DNA from: JAGPUQ01 sp036677085
GTDB taxonomy: Bacteria > Pseudomonadota > Gammaproteobacteria > Pseudomonadales > Porticoccaceae
Length of the DNA stretch: 64,000 nt
Assembly: GCA_036677085.1 (NCBI GenBank)
Contig: JAKFFI010000014.1
Span: forward strand, 15,227-79,226
Direction of reading: 5' to 3'
The number at the start of each line of letters is the position of its first letter. Within the stretch, counting starts at the first letter, position 1. The translations under genes were made by a program, and so were the position numbers. Below are positions 1 through 9,252 of this stretch, piece by piece. The notes below the pieces were generated by a model that saw only the letters and a list, made by a program, of their open reading frames with translations, had not been told where the DNA came from and ran no database searches.

Positions 1-347
1 CGCGCGGAGTTGCAGTACGCCAGGTGATTGGATTTGAGCACCTGCGTCCGGGGGGCACAGTGTCCGGGCCGGCGCTGATGGCCGTTGCGGATGTCGCGCT
101 TTATGTCTCCATACTCGCCATCATGGGTCCGGTCGCGCTTGCGGTTACCACCAGTCTGACCATCAATTTTTTGCGTAAACCCGCCGGGGACGCCGATATT
201 TTGGGGGAGTGCCGTCTGCTCAAGGTCGGCAAGCGTCTGGTGGTGGGTGAAGTGACACTCTATTCCGACGGTAGCCGTCTGCCGGTAGCCCATGTCACCG
301 GCACCTACGCGATTCCGCCGGACGCGATTTCGGTTTCGTCGAGCTGA
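1..347 (+). CDS. PaaI-family hotdog thioesterase (5' truncated by window edge)
   Basis: The reading frame is open through the first base of the window, so the true start lies upstream; an internal GTG at 24 is only the first in-frame start visible. The visible 115 or so residues contain the LRPGGTVSGPALMAVADVA segment, which matches the hotdog helix of PaaI/YbgC-like acyl-CoA thioesterases (a G-G-x-x-S-G-P motif followed by a small-residue helix), and a C-terminal sheet ending VAHVTGTYAIPP. Family members hydrolyse acyl- or aryl-CoA thioesters in the cytoplasm; the substrate here cannot be told. It runs convergently into apaH with only 15 bases between the stops. Confidence 0.8.
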   Translation, partial: RGVAVRQVIGFEHLRPGGTVSGPALMAVADVALYVSILAIMGPVALAVTTSLTINFLRKPAGDADILGECRLLKVGKRLVVGEVTLYSDGSRLPVAHVTGTYAIPPDAISVSSS

Positions 348-362
348 GACCGTTGGCTCAGC

Positions 363-1166
363 TTATCCGGTTCCGCACGGACAGTGATGGTAGCGGCCAA
401 TGGCGAGATTCATCAGCCGCAGGCGGCCGCCCCAGACGCAGCCGGTGTCCAGTGGAAACAGCCCGGGGCCGCAATCCGCGCCGTTCAGGGCGGCCCAGTG
501 GCCGAACACGATGGGAATGTCACGGGTCGCGCGACCGGTATGAGCGTACCAGGGCAACAGCCCGGGTGGCGGCGACGCCGGGCCGGTTTTGGTGCGCAAA
601 TCGAGGCGCCCCGCCGCGTCGCAAAAGCGCATGCGCGTGAATGCGTTGACGATGGCGCGCCAGCGTGCGGACCCGGTTAGATCGGCGCTCCAGTCCGGCG
701 CGTCGCCGTACAGTTCGCCCAGCAGCGCGATGGATTCGGTGCGCAACACGGCCTCCACTTCGCCGGCGTAACCGCGCGCCTGGGCTAGCGACCAGCCGGG
801 CAAGATCCCGGCGTGGACCAGCACATGGCCTTGTGCTTCGATCAGCAGTGGCCGATGGCGCAGCCAGTGCAGCAGCTCGTCGCGATCCGGTGCCGTCAGA
901 ATCCCGTCCAGCGTGTCCTTGGGATGCGCCGGCCGCACGCCGGCTGCGACCGCCAGCAAATGCAGGTCATGATTCCCGAGCACGGTGTCGAAGCTGGCAC
1001 CCAGCGCAGTAGCCCAGCGCAGTGTGGCGAGCGAATCCGGGCCCCGATTGACGATGTCGCCCACGGCGAGCAGGCGATCCTGCGCCGGATCGAAGCTCAC
1101 GCTGTCGAGCAGCCGGCGCAGCGGGTCGAGGCAGCCCTGGATGTCACCTACCGCGTAGAAAGTCAC
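363..1166 (-). CDS. apaH: ApaH, symmetrical bis(5'-nucleosyl)-tetraphosphatase
   Basis: Hydrolyses Ap4A to two ADP and also removes Np4 caps from RNA. The 267-residue product carries the calcineurin-like phosphoesterase signatures GDIQGC (residues 7-12), GDIVNRGPDS (about 36-45) and GNHDLHLLA (about 64-72), all metal-binding. Length is close to the 280 residues of the E. coli enzyme. The start is a GTG at 1166. It is the last gene of the minus-strand lptD-surA-pdxA-ksgA-apaG-apaH run and begins three bases after the apaG stop, so it is surely co-transcribed, as in E. coli. Confidence 0.96.
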   Translation of the reverse strand: MTFYAVGDIQGCLDPLRRLLDSVSFDPAQDRLLAVGDIVNRGPDSLATLRWATALGASFDTVLGNHDLHLLAVAAGVRPAHPKDTLDGILTAPDRDELLHWLRHRPLLIEAQGHVLVHAGILPGWSLAQARGYAGEVEAVLRTESIALLGELYGDAPDWSADLTGSARWRAIVNAFTRMRFCDAAGRLDLRTKTGPASPPPGLLPWYAHTGRATRDIPIVFGHWAALNGADCGPGLFPLDTGCVWGGRLRLMNLAIGRYHHCPCGTG

Positions 1167-1169
1167 GGC

Positions 1170-1544
1170 CTAGTGAATCGTTCCCGGTACGGCCAGCACA
1201 AATAGCGGGATGGCGGCGTCGAATTCGGCGCCTGAGCTGTCCCGCATCCGATAGCTGCCGGTCATGGTGCCGTGCGTGGTGCCGAGCACGACGCCGCTGG
1301 TGTAGCGGTAGGACTGTCCGGGTTCTATCCGGGGCTGTTCGCCCACCACCCCGACACCTCGTACTTCCTGGGTCTTGTCGTGAGCGTCGACGATCACCCA
1401 GTGCCGGGAGATCAGTTGCGCCGGGGTGGCGCCGAGATTGGCAATGGTGATTTCGTAGGCAAAGGCAAATTGTTGCAGGGCTGGCTGCGATTGCTCCCGC
1501 AAGTATTGGGTCCTAACGGCAATGTGGATATCGCTGGGGTTCAT
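1170..1544 (-). CDS. apaG: ApaG (CorD) DUF525-domain protein
   Basis: A 124-residue single-domain protein of the ApaG/DUF525 family, which has a fibronectin-III-like beta sandwich; in E. coli it is linked to cobalt and magnesium homeostasis, but the biochemical role is not settled. Family hallmarks are FAYEITIANLG, the SRHWVIVDAHD segment and GVVGEQPRIEPGQSYRYTSG. The frame is open much further upstream inside ksgA, but the family starts at the ATG at 1544, which overlaps the ksgA stop codon (ATGA), indicating translational coupling. Confidence 0.95.
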   Translation of the reverse strand: MNPSDIHIAVRTQYLREQSQPALQQFAFAYEITIANLGATPAQLISRHWVIVDAHDKTQEVRGVGVVGEQPRIEPGQSYRYTSGVVLGTTHGTMTGSYRMRDSSGAEFDAAIPLFVLAVPGTIH

Positions 1545-2335
1545 GGCAATGCGCCTATGCGGTTGCTCAGCGCCACAAAGTCTGCCACCGCAAGGGTCTC
1601 GGGGCGGGCGGAGAGTGGTGCGCCAAGATTTTCCATGTGCTGCGGTCCTACCAGAGCTTTGAGACAGTTGCGCAGGGTCTTGCGCCGTTGCTGAAAACAC
1701 AGATTGACAAGATTTTCCAACAGCGCGGGATCCTTTGCCACAGGGTCGATGTGCGCGCGGGGAGTCAGGCGCACGACGGCGGAGTCCACCTTGGGCGGAG
1801 GCGCAAATGCCGAAGGCGGCACGTCGAACAGCGGCTCTACCGCGCAGTAATACTGCACCATGACGCTGAGGCGGCCGTAGGCCTTGGTACCGGGCGCGGC
1901 CGCGAGACGCTCCACTACCTCTTTTTGCAGCATGAAGTGCATGTCGTGGATGAGCTCGCGCTGTGCGAGCAGGTGGAACAGCAGCGGTGTCGAAATGTTG
2001 TAAGGCAGGTTGCCGACCACGCGCAGCGGTTGACCAGCGTGTACAAAAGCGCGGTAATCGGTGCGCAGCGCGTCTCCCGTCACCAGATGAAAATTTGCGG
2101 CATCGCGGTAGCGACGCTCCAGCAGCGCGGCGAGGTCGCGATCAATTTCGATCGCCCAGAGTTCGCAGCCGGTGTGCAGCAGGGCGTCGGTGAGCACCCC
2201 GCGCCCGGGGCCGATTTCGATCAGTCGCGCCTCCGGTTGGGGCGCGACCGCCGTCACGATGTGGTCGACGACATTTGGATCACAGAGAAAATGTTGCCCG
2301 AACCGCTTGCGCGGGCGGCGGGGATACTCACTCAC
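1541..2335 (-). CDS. rsmA: RsmA/KsgA, 16S rRNA adenine(1518/1519)-N6-dimethyltransferase
   Basis: SAM-dependent dimethylation of two adjacent adenines in the 3' hairpin of 16S rRNA during 30S maturation. The 264-residue product starts RPRKRFGQHFL, with the FGQHFL motif at residues 12-17, SAM-binding GPGRG at 42-46 and the catalytic NLPYN at 109-113. The conserved C-terminal CFQQRRKTLRN is present. The start is GTG at 2335 overlapping the pdxA stop (GTGA). Position between pdxA and apaG is canonical. Confidence 0.97.
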   Translation of the reverse strand: MSEYPRRPRKRFGQHFLCDPNVVDHIVTAVAPQPEARLIEIGPGRGVLTDALLHTGCELWAIEIDRDLAALLERRYRDAANFHLVTGDALRTDYRAFVHAGQPLRVVGNLPYNISTPLLFHLLAQRELIHDMHFMLQKEVVERLAAAPGTKAYGRLSVMVQYYCAVEPLFDVPPSAFAPPPKVDSAVVRLTPRAHIDPVAKDPALLENLVNLCFQQRRKTLRNCLKALVGPQHMENLGAPLSARPETLAVADFVALSNRIGALP

Positions 2336-3312
2336 CCGCAGGTCCGCAGCGCAAGATCCGCCGCATACTCAATGGCCGTCCGCAGGCTGCCGCTATCGGC
2401 GGTCCCCGTGCCGACCAGTTCCAGTGCCGTGCCGTGATCGACCGAAGTCCGGATCATGGGCAGCCCCAGGGTTATGTTGGCGGCGCGTCCGAACCCCATG
2501 TGCTTCAAAACGGGCAACCCCTGATCGTGATACATCGCAAGCACTGCATCGGCTCCGGCGAGATGGGTTGGCGTGAACAGCGTATCCGCCGGCAGTGGCC
2601 CGACCAGATCCATGCTGCGTTTCCGCAGTTGCTCCAGTACCGGCGCGAGCACGTCGATTTCCTCGCGCCCCAGATGACCGCCTTCGCCCGCATGGGGATT
2701 GAGTCCACACACCAGAATACGCGGTCGGGGAATGGCGAACTGACGCACAAGCCCCTCGTGCAGCACTTCGATGACGCGGGTGAGCGCTTCGCGGGTGATG
2801 GCGGCGGGCACCTCGGCGAGGGGCAGATGCGTGGTGACCAACGCTACCCGCAGGCCCTTCGTGGCCAGCATCATGACTACCTGCGGCGCGCCCGTCAGCT
2901 CCGCGAGCAGTTCGGTGTGTCCCGAAAACGGGATACCGGCATCGTTGATGACAGCCTTGTGGAGCGGCCCCGTCACCAGCGCCGCGCAGCGTCCGGCAAG
3001 ACAATCCCGGGTAGCGGTGCGCACTGTGTCCAGCACCCAGGCGGCGGTGTCGCGGCTCGGCCGGCCGGGCAGTACGGGCGCTGGCGCCGGAAGCGGCGCT
3101 ATCGCGAGCTCACCGGGAGCAAGGGGTTGGGGTGATGCCGCGGGTGTCCGCAGCCGTACCGGCAGGCGCAGCAGAGCCGCGCGCTGGATGAGCACCTCGG
3201 GATCGGTATAGGCCACCAACTCGTGGCGGTGGCCGTCTTGAATCAACTGCAGCAACAGGTCCGGGCCGATGCCTGCCGGCTCGCCCGGAGTCACCGCAAT
3301 GCGCAGCGTCAT
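2332..3312 (-). CDS. pdxA: PdxA, 4-hydroxythreonine-4-phosphate dehydrogenase
   Basis: NAD-dependent oxidation of 4-phosphohydroxy-L-threonine in the DXP-dependent pyridoxal phosphate pathway. The 326-residue product starts with RIAVTPGEPAGIGPD, the typical PdxA N-terminus, and keeps the metal-binding histidine segments GHTELLAEL, NPHAGEGG and YHDQGLPVLKHM. Its ATG at 3312 overlaps the surA stop by four bases (ATGA) and its stop overlaps the ksgA start, so it is embedded in the operon. Confidence 0.97.
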   Translation of the reverse strand: MTLRIAVTPGEPAGIGPDLLLQLIQDGHRHELVAYTDPEVLIQRAALLRLPVRLRTPAASPQPLAPGELAIAPLPAPAPVLPGRPSRDTAAWVLDTVRTATRDCLAGRCAALVTGPLHKAVINDAGIPFSGHTELLAELTGAPQVVMMLATKGLRVALVTTHLPLAEVPAAITREALTRVIEVLHEGLVRQFAIPRPRILVCGLNPHAGEGGHLGREEIDVLAPVLEQLRKRSMDLVGPLPADTLFTPTHLAGADAVLAMYHDQGLPVLKHMGFGRAANITLGLPMIRTSVDHGTALELVGTGTADSGSLRTAIEYAADLALRTCG

Positions 3313-4640
3313 AGCTTGATTTCGACGAAGGCTTCGTCGCGTATCTCCCGCAGCCAGATCGGCAATTCTTCTTCGAACTTGCGTTGCCGCAGGAACGCTG
3401 CCGCCTGATTGTGGCGAATTTCCGTGGAGAAATCCTGATCCCGGCGCCCGGTTATCTGCAGGATGTGCCAGCCAAACTGGGTTTTGAACGGTTCAGAAAC
3501 CGCGTTGGGTTCCGTGGCGTTCATTACGGCTTCAAATTCCGGGACGAACTGCCCCGGCACAGCCCAGCCAAGGTCGCCGCCCTTGAGCGCGTTACTGGGG
3601 TCTTCCGAAAACTCGCGTGCCAGCTTGCTGAAATCCTCGCCGGCGATAATGCGTTTGCGCAATGTTTGCGCCAATTCAAGCGCCTGATCTTCAGTCCGGA
3701 TTTCACTGGGCTTGATCAAGATGTGACTGACCCGGCTCTGGCGCACCACGCGATCAGCGTCGCCGCGCCGCCCGTACAGCTTGAGCAGGTGGAATCCGGC
3801 GTCGGTACGCACAGGTGCGGTGATCTGACCCGGCTCCAGATTGCGCAGGGCGACCATGAACGCGCCCGGCAACTGGCTCGCCGTGCGCCAGCCGAGATCG
3901 CCACCTTCCAGGGCGTTCTGCCCGGACGAGTGGGCTATAGCCAGTTGGCGAAAATCCTCTCCCTGCAGCGCTTTCTCTCGCAACGTCTCAGCTTTTCCCC
4001 GGACTGCCGTCACTTCGGCGTCGTTCGCCGCCGGGGCGAGCGGGAGCAGGATATGGCCCACATGGATTTCTTCGGCGGATACCAGCTGCGCGGCGGCCTC
4101 GGAAGCTAGAAAGGCCTCGATCTCGGGGTTGGAGACGCTGATACGCCGGTTCACGACCGACTGCTGGACCCGGGAAATGATCATTTCCTGTGAGATCTTC
4201 TCGCGCAGCGCGCTGGGAGATAGGCCATCGGACTGGGCTTGCGCGTACAGTTCTTCCAGTGTAAGTCCCGAGCGAGCGGCAATGCGCGTCAAGGCCTGGT
4301 TGCGTTCACCATCACTTATCGTGACGCCTGCGCGCGCGCCCATGGCCAGCTGCAGCTTGTCGAGGATGAGGCGGTCCATCACCTGGTTCACCAGTACGTC
4401 GCGGGGCGGCACCTGATTCTGCGTATGCATCAATTGCCGTTGCACCATCTCGACTTCGCCGCGCAGTTCGCTGAGCAAAACCACGTCGTCGTTGACAATC
4501 GCGGCGACGCCGTCGAGAAGCACGGGTTCTGCGTGGCTCGCGGGAGTCGATGCGAGTGCCAGTGTGCCGCACACGCACAGCAGTGCGCGCCTTGCTGCGG
4601 CGAGCAGTAGCGATCTAGCGGTTGTCTGGTTCATAGCCAT
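3309..4640 (-). CDS. surA: SurA, periplasmic peptidyl-prolyl isomerase and OMP chaperone
   Basis: Periplasmic chaperone that escorts unfolded outer-membrane proteins (including LptD) to the BAM complex. A Sec signal peptide ends at about residue 37 (cleavage after SHA). The mature part has the N-terminal chaperone domain (VAAIVNDDVVLLSELR) and two parvulin domains, one around residues 190-290 (EEIHVGHILLPL) and one around 300-400 (RVSHILIKPSE). Two in-frame ATGs, 4640 and 4634, are possible starts; both overlap the 3' end of lptD. Co-transcription with its client gene lptD is conserved in gammaproteobacteria. Confidence 0.97.
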   Translation of the reverse strand: MAMNQTTARSLLLAAARRALLCVCGTLALASTPASHAEPVLLDGVAAIVNDDVVLLSELRGEVEMVQRQLMHTQNQVPPRDVLVNQVMDRLILDKLQLAMGARAGVTISDGERNQALTRIAARSGLTLEELYAQAQSDGLSPSALREKISQEMIISRVQQSVVNRRISVSNPEIEAFLASEAAAQLVSAEEIHVGHILLPLAPAANDAEVTAVRGKAETLREKALQGEDFRQLAIAHSSGQNALEGGDLGWRTASQLPGAFMVALRNLEPGQITAPVRTDAGFHLLKLYGRRGDADRVVRQSRVSHILIKPSEIRTEDQALELAQTLRKRIIAGEDFSKLAREFSEDPSNALKGGDLGWAVPGQFVPEFEAVMNATEPNAVSEPFKTQFGWHILQITGRRDQDFSTEIRHNQAAAFLRQRKFEEELPIWLREIRDEAFVEIKL

Positions 4641-7266
4641 AAATACTGTCTGTCAGAATGTTATCGACCTGTTTGCCGGTGCCCGCCAAACCTGTCAGTT
4701 GGATCTGCAGAAAAATACCTTCGTTGTAACTCAGGTCATCCGGCAACAGCACGGTGTCGTCGCGATTGAGCCAGCGGCGCGCGACCAGCGCCAGTTTCCA
4801 GCAGCAACTGCCGTATTCGAGACCGCCCAGAACTTCCAGTTCCCGGCTATAGGTGAAATCATGGCTCCATCGTCCGATCAGTGCCCATTGAGGGGAAACC
4901 GGGTAATAGGTGGAAATGTCACTCTGATTGATATCGGTCTGGACGATGGTGTTGTCTATCAGCTGAGGCACTTTTCGAGTAAAGCGGTACGCGAGGTTGA
5001 CCAGCGTCCCGTTGCCGCGGTAGCGCAGGCTCGCATTACCCTTGTCGACCTCGCTAGCCTGGTCGTCGTAAGCGATATCGCTCTGGAACCGCCAGTGGTC
5101 GCTGAGGCGCGCAAAAAACTCTGCTGCATAGGGTGAATCATTGCTCAGTAGTTGTCTGGCGACATCGCGCTGAGTAACGTCGGTGAGCGTTTGCAGGTTA
5201 TCGAGATTGTTGAGGAAAGACTTGGTGAAGGTTGGGTTCAGGGAAACGTAGCGATCCCGCAGGTACTGAATGCGCCCGATGCTGCCACGGAGCAGTTCGA
5301 TACCCCGCTCATCGATGAGGCGGGTGGTTAGACCAAGAGTCGCCTGATTGGCATCGCCGATCCGATCACCACCCGAAAATCGGTCGTCGCGAAATAGCTG
5401 TTGGTAGCTGAACGTCAGATCGCTGGTGTCGAAGTCAGGATTTTCGGTCTGATCCTCGAACTTCGCGTTGAGATAGTAGATCCGCGGCTCCAGCGTTTGG
5501 GTGAAGCCTTTGAAGAAATTGGTGCTGCGCTCGAAGTACAGCCCGGTGTCGAGGTCGGCGACTGGCACGGTGGTACTTGGGTTGTCATCGGCCCCGGGCA
5601 GCGTCGGGCGATCGAGCGTGTAGTTGATGTGCTTTAGCTTTGCCGCGGGACGGAAGTAACCCCAGGCCCAACGCTCATCCCAAGCCACGCCGTAGTTGGT
5701 GCGCAGACGCTCGCCGGTAACCACCTGAGTGTCCTTGTTGTCGAAGGCAATGTATTCGTTGTTGAGGTTGAGCATCAGATTGTTGCCGAAGCGGTAGGCG
5801 CCATCCAGATTCACGCGCGGCAGCTGTTCGTACTGGCTTGCCAGGTTACTGGCGATGGTCTGGTACTTGATGCTGGCGACATTCAGCGCCCAGTTGGGAA
5901 ACTGGTAGCCGGCGGCGATCTCCTGCAGCAGGTGCGGCTGGCTGTTCACGTCGAGCGTCGAGTTGCCCAAATCCCGGAAATAATCGATGTCGCTGACCTT
6001 GGTGTAGTCGACCAGAGTATGCCAGGCGTGGCCGGCGCCGCCGGAGTTGGTCGCGTTGACCAGCCAACGATCATTGCCCTTGAGCGAATTTTTGCCCGTG
6101 GATGGATCCGTATGCCGTGAGCTGCCCGCGTCGTTGCTGCTGTCATTGGGCAAAAACGCGCCGCCTATTGTCGTGTTGTCGAACAGCGAAAGATGGCGGA
6201 ACTCGGCTTCGAGCATTTCGCCGCGCTGTTGCACATAACGCGGCGTGATGGTGGCGTCGTAGTTTGGCGCCAGGTTCAGATAGATGGGCTGTGCGTAATC
6301 GACGCCATTGCGGTCCGTGACCGCCAGTTGCGGAAACAGTAGCCCTGTCGCGCGACGGTCATCAATGGGAAACCGTATCCAGGGCACATACAACAAGGGG
6401 ACATTCTTGACTTCCACGCGCGCGTTGCGGGCGGTGGCGAAATGGCGGTCGGCGTCGATGCGTATGGAGCCGGTCCGCAATAACCAGCTGTTGCTGGCGG
6501 GTTCGCAGGTGGTGTAGGTCGCATCGTCGATGTAGATCACGCCCTCTTCATCGCGATTGAAATGGCTCGCGGTGCCGCGTGAATTATTTGCGTGCAAGGC
6601 AAAGGTTGCGTTGTCGACCGCGAGAACCTGAGTCTTGGTATCTATCTGCGCTCGATCTCCGAGCAGCAACAGGCCAGCGTCGCGAAACTGGACGTGGTTT
6701 TCGAACACCGCCTGGTTGGTACCGCGATCAATCGTCACCCGGTCGCTGCGCACCTGGCGCGAACCTTGGGTAATCTGCACGTTGCCGTTCAGTATGGCGG
6801 TTTCGCCTTGTGCATCGGTGGTATCGGCGGTGGCGCGCAGCGGTGCGTCTGCGGGTGATAGTGCCGCATCCGGACTTGAATTGTTGGGCTCGATGTAAGT
6901 GCCGCAGCATCCCGGCCGCACGGTTTTCAGCTGTTCGGGACTCAGGCTTTCGAGTGGAACCCAGTCGAGGTTGTCGGCTGCCGTCAGGGCGTTCGCTGCG
7001 GCGGGCGCGGGCCGTGCCGTGGCGGCCTCCGTGCGCCGGATCGGACGTTCGTGGACGGGTCCGGGTACAGCGCGCGGCGCGCACGCCCAGCCTCCGGTCG
7101 GGCCAGCGCTGCAGGACCATTGGCTATGGTTCGTGTTCGCGGGTGTTGCGGCCCATGCGCCAGCCGGCGCCAGTGTCAACGCCGCCGCCAAGCCGCAGAG
7201 GGCATGGCGTACCGGTCGTAAGCGAAGCAGGCGCACCCAAGCGCCGGGGGTCGGAGAAACAGCCAC
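4615..7266 (-). CDS. lptD: LptD, LPS-assembly outer-membrane protein
   Basis: Forms with LptE the outer-membrane translocon that inserts LPS into the outer leaflet. The 883-residue product has a signal peptide (cleavage near AWA/ATPAN, residue about 39), an N-terminal OstA/LptA-like jellyroll (ITQGSRQVRSDRVTIDR) and a long C-terminal barrel. The C-terminal cysteine pair that makes interdomain disulfides is present (GSCCWKLAL). The N-terminal part holds extra cysteines (WSC, WAC, GCCG). Start is GTG at 7266. First gene of the minus-strand operon, with surA overlapping its end. Confidence 0.97.
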   Translation of the reverse strand: MAVSPTPGAWVRLLRLRPVRHALCGLAAALTLAPAGAWAATPANTNHSQWSCSAGPTGGWACAPRAVPGPVHERPIRRTEAATARPAPAAANALTAADNLDWVPLESLSPEQLKTVRPGCCGTYIEPNNSSPDAALSPADAPLRATADTTDAQGETAILNGNVQITQGSRQVRSDRVTIDRGTNQAVFENHVQFRDAGLLLLGDRAQIDTKTQVLAVDNATFALHANNSRGTASHFNRDEEGVIYIDDATYTTCEPASNSWLLRTGSIRIDADRHFATARNARVEVKNVPLLYVPWIRFPIDDRRATGLLFPQLAVTDRNGVDYAQPIYLNLAPNYDATITPRYVQQRGEMLEAEFRHLSLFDNTTIGGAFLPNDSSNDAGSSRHTDPSTGKNSLKGNDRWLVNATNSGGAGHAWHTLVDYTKVSDIDYFRDLGNSTLDVNSQPHLLQEIAAGYQFPNWALNVASIKYQTIASNLASQYEQLPRVNLDGAYRFGNNLMLNLNNEYIAFDNKDTQVVTGERLRTNYGVAWDERWAWGYFRPAAKLKHINYTLDRPTLPGADDNPSTTVPVADLDTGLYFERSTNFFKGFTQTLEPRIYYLNAKFEDQTENPDFDTSDLTFSYQQLFRDDRFSGGDRIGDANQATLGLTTRLIDERGIELLRGSIGRIQYLRDRYVSLNPTFTKSFLNNLDNLQTLTDVTQRDVARQLLSNDSPYAAEFFARLSDHWRFQSDIAYDDQASEVDKGNASLRYRGNGTLVNLAYRFTRKVPQLIDNTIVQTDINQSDISTYYPVSPQWALIGRWSHDFTYSRELEVLGGLEYGSCCWKLALVARRWLNRDDTVLLPDDLSYNEGIFLQIQLTGLAGTGKQVDNILTDSIYGYEPDNR

Positions 7267-7372
7267 TCGGATTGCTCTTGGTTTGCCGCGGGCATTGTAC
7301 CCGAACTGCCCCGGGTTTTAGGCGCATCCAATGTCTGGGGTAGAATGGGTTTCGGATTTTCGGGGCTGGCCT
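7267..7372. promoter_or_regulatory. Divergent promoter region between lptD and amgK
   Basis: This 106-bp gap separates two divergent genes. On the plus strand TAGAAT at 7341-7346 is a good -10 for amgK and would place transcription start about 20 bases before the GTG at 7373. On the minus strand TACAAT (complement of 7294-7299) is a plausible -10 for lptD. The -35 elements are poor on both strands. Only the -10 matches are seen directly; function is inferred. Confidence 0.5.
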
Positions 7373-8416
7373 GTGGCGCATCACCAGCAGTTGGCGGGTT
7401 GGCTTGGCGACTGCCTGCCTGGCGGGGTAGTGGCGGATCTGCCGCTGGAATTGGCGCCGCTACGGGGTGATGCCGGATTTCGTCAGTACTACCGCGCCGT
7501 GTCACGACCGTCGCTGATCGCTACTTTTGCCCCTCCCGCGACGGAAAACACCCTGGCATTTGTCACCAAGGGACTGGCTCTGGCGCGTTCCGGAGCCCAT
7601 GTGCCCCGTGTGTATGCGGTCGATTATCGCCGTGGTTTCGTGGCGCAGGAGGATCTGGGCGAAGCCTTGATGCTGGCGGGGCTCGCCGCCGCCAACCGCG
7701 ATCTTCGCTACGGCGCTGCACTCGACGCGCTGGCAAGGATCCAGACAACGGCGTGCGATCCGGCGGTGTTCCCGGCGTACAGCGCCGCGCTGCTGCGGGA
7801 CGAGATGGCACTGTTTCCGCGCTGGCTCATTCAGGCCTTGCTGGAAATCGAGCTGACTCCCGAGGAACAAGCACTGCTCGCCGACCTGTTCGACCTGTTG
7901 ACCGAGAGCGCGAGCGCCCAGCCCCGGGTGGTCGTGCATCGCGATTACCACAGCCGTAACCTGTTGTTGCTGGATGATGGCGATGTGGGCATCGTGGATT
8001 TTCAGGATGCAGTGGTCGGCCCCATTAGTTACGATCTGGTGTCGCTACTGCGTGACTGTTATCACCGGTTGCCGGAAGTCGATCTGGTCCGTTATCGCGA
8101 CCGATACCTGGCGGCGGCGCAACGGGCCGGATTGCTGCGAGTCGAAACAGACCAGTTCGCGCGCTGGTTCGATTTCATGGGATTGCAACGCCATATCAAG
8201 GTGCTGGGCATCTTCTGCCGGCTATGGCTGCGCGACGGCAAGTCCGGCTACCTGAAGGATCTCCCGCTGGTGATCCGTTATGTGCTGGAGGTGGCTGCGC
8301 GCCACTCCGAAACCCGCCCGTTCGCAGCCTGGTTTGAAGCCCGCCTGGTGCCGTCGCTGGCCGCTCAGTCCTGGTATTCGCCTTGGGATCGTGCGGGAGA
8401 AACATGCGCGCCATGA
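7373..8416 (+). CDS. amgK: AmgK, N-acetylmuramate/N-acetylglucosamine anomeric kinase
   Basis: Aminoglycoside-phosphotransferase-fold kinase that phosphorylates MurNAc at C1 in the Pseudomonas-type peptidoglycan recycling pathway, feeding MurU. The product (347 residues from this start) has the APH catalytic loop HRDYHSRN near residue 189 and the metal-binding VDFQD about 20 residues later, then PISYDLVSLLRDCY. GTG at 7373 is chosen because GGGG lies about nine bases before it and a -10 box (7341-7346) sits where an upstream ATG at 7331 would otherwise be translated. Overlaps murU by 13 bases; divergence from lptD is the usual arrangement. Confidence 0.92.
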   Translation: MAHHQQLAGWLGDCLPGGVVADLPLELAPLRGDAGFRQYYRAVSRPSLIATFAPPATENTLAFVTKGLALARSGAHVPRVYAVDYRRGFVAQEDLGEALMLAGLAAANRDLRYGAALDALARIQTTACDPAVFPAYSAALLRDEMALFPRWLIQALLEIELTPEEQALLADLFDLLTESASAQPRVVVHRDYHSRNLLLLDDGDVGIVDFQDAVVGPISYDLVSLLRDCYHRLPEVDLVRYRDRYLAAAQRAGLLRVETDQFARWFDFMGLQRHIKVLGIFCRLWLRDGKSGYLKDLPLVIRYVLEVAARHSETRPFAAWFEARLVPSLAAQSWYSPWDRAGETCAP

Positions 8417-9123
8417 TTCTCGCGGCGGGCCTTGGCAAGCGCCTGCGGCCCTTGACCGAGCGGCTGCCCAAGGCGTTGGTGCCGGTGGCCGGCAAGCCCC
8501 TGATCGAATACCACATTGACAAGCTCGCGGCGGTCGGCATTGACGAACTGGTGATCAACACAGCTTGGCTGGGCGAGCTGATTGAGCGTCGACTGGGCGA
8601 TGGTGGACCGTTCGGTGTGTGCATCCGGTGGTCGCGGGAAGGTGAGCCGCTGGAGACCGGCGGTGGCATTCGCCGCGCCCTGCCGCTGCTGGGTCCGGCT
8701 CCCTTTGTTGCGGTGAGCGCTGACATCTGGAGCGATTACTGTTACTCCCATCTGCCGCGCGCACTGCCGACAGCGAGGCTCGCGCACCTGGTTCTGGTGC
8801 CCAACCCGCCCCACAACCCCGACGGTGATTACGGTCTAGATACCGGCGGGATGGTGCGACCGCGCGATTCCGCGGGGGTGAGCTTCACGTTCAGTGGTCT
8901 CGGTGTGCTCGCGCCGGAACTGGTGGCCGATTTTCCGGATGGCGCGGTGTTTCCCCTGCGTGACGCACTGCGGCGCGCGATCGCCGCGGGCGCTGTCAGT
9001 GGCGAAGTGCATACGGGACTGTGGAGCGATGTGGGCACACCGGAGCGGCTCGCTGCGTTGGAGCAGCAGCTCGCGCGCGGTGATGCGTCGATGGCCCAAG
9101 GCCGGGGCGAGCGCCGGATTTGA
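8404..9123 (+). CDS. murU: MurU, N-acetylmuramate alpha-1-phosphate uridylyltransferase
   Basis: Converts MurNAc-1-phosphate and UTP to UDP-MurNAc, bypassing de novo synthesis and fosfomycin-sensitive MurA. The 239-residue product starts MRAMILAAGLGKRLRPLTE, the nucleotidyltransferase signature L-x-x-G-x-G-x-R-L-x-P-L-T, followed by PKALVPVAGKPLI and SADIWSDY (about residue 105). The ATG at 8404 begins inside the end of amgK; an in-frame ATG at 8383 would add seven atypical residues. Substrate assignment rests on sequence type and the amgK partner. Confidence 0.93.
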   Translation: MRAMILAAGLGKRLRPLTERLPKALVPVAGKPLIEYHIDKLAAVGIDELVINTAWLGELIERRLGDGGPFGVCIRWSREGEPLETGGGIRRALPLLGPAPFVAVSADIWSDYCYSHLPRALPTARLAHLVLVPNPPHNPDGDYGLDTGGMVRPRDSAGVSFTFSGLGVLAPELVADFPDGAVFPLRDALRRAIAAGAVSGEVHTGLWSDVGTPERLAALEQQLARGDASMAQGRGERRI

Positions 9124-9252
9124 CGCTACAATCACGGTCCGAGGCGGGACGCTTTGGTCTGCCTCGCCGGCCGCGAAGCGATTTTGTCGCCGCTGTTGCG
9201 GGCCGAGCTCAAGGGTCCGGTCATTCCTCCGACTTCCACCACAGAGACCATC

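Noticed and set aside
7331..7372. ATG at 7331 as the amgK start
   Set aside because: It would put a -10-like TAGAAT inside the coding region and adds 14 residues not expected at the N-terminus; GTG at 7373 has a better ribosome-binding site.
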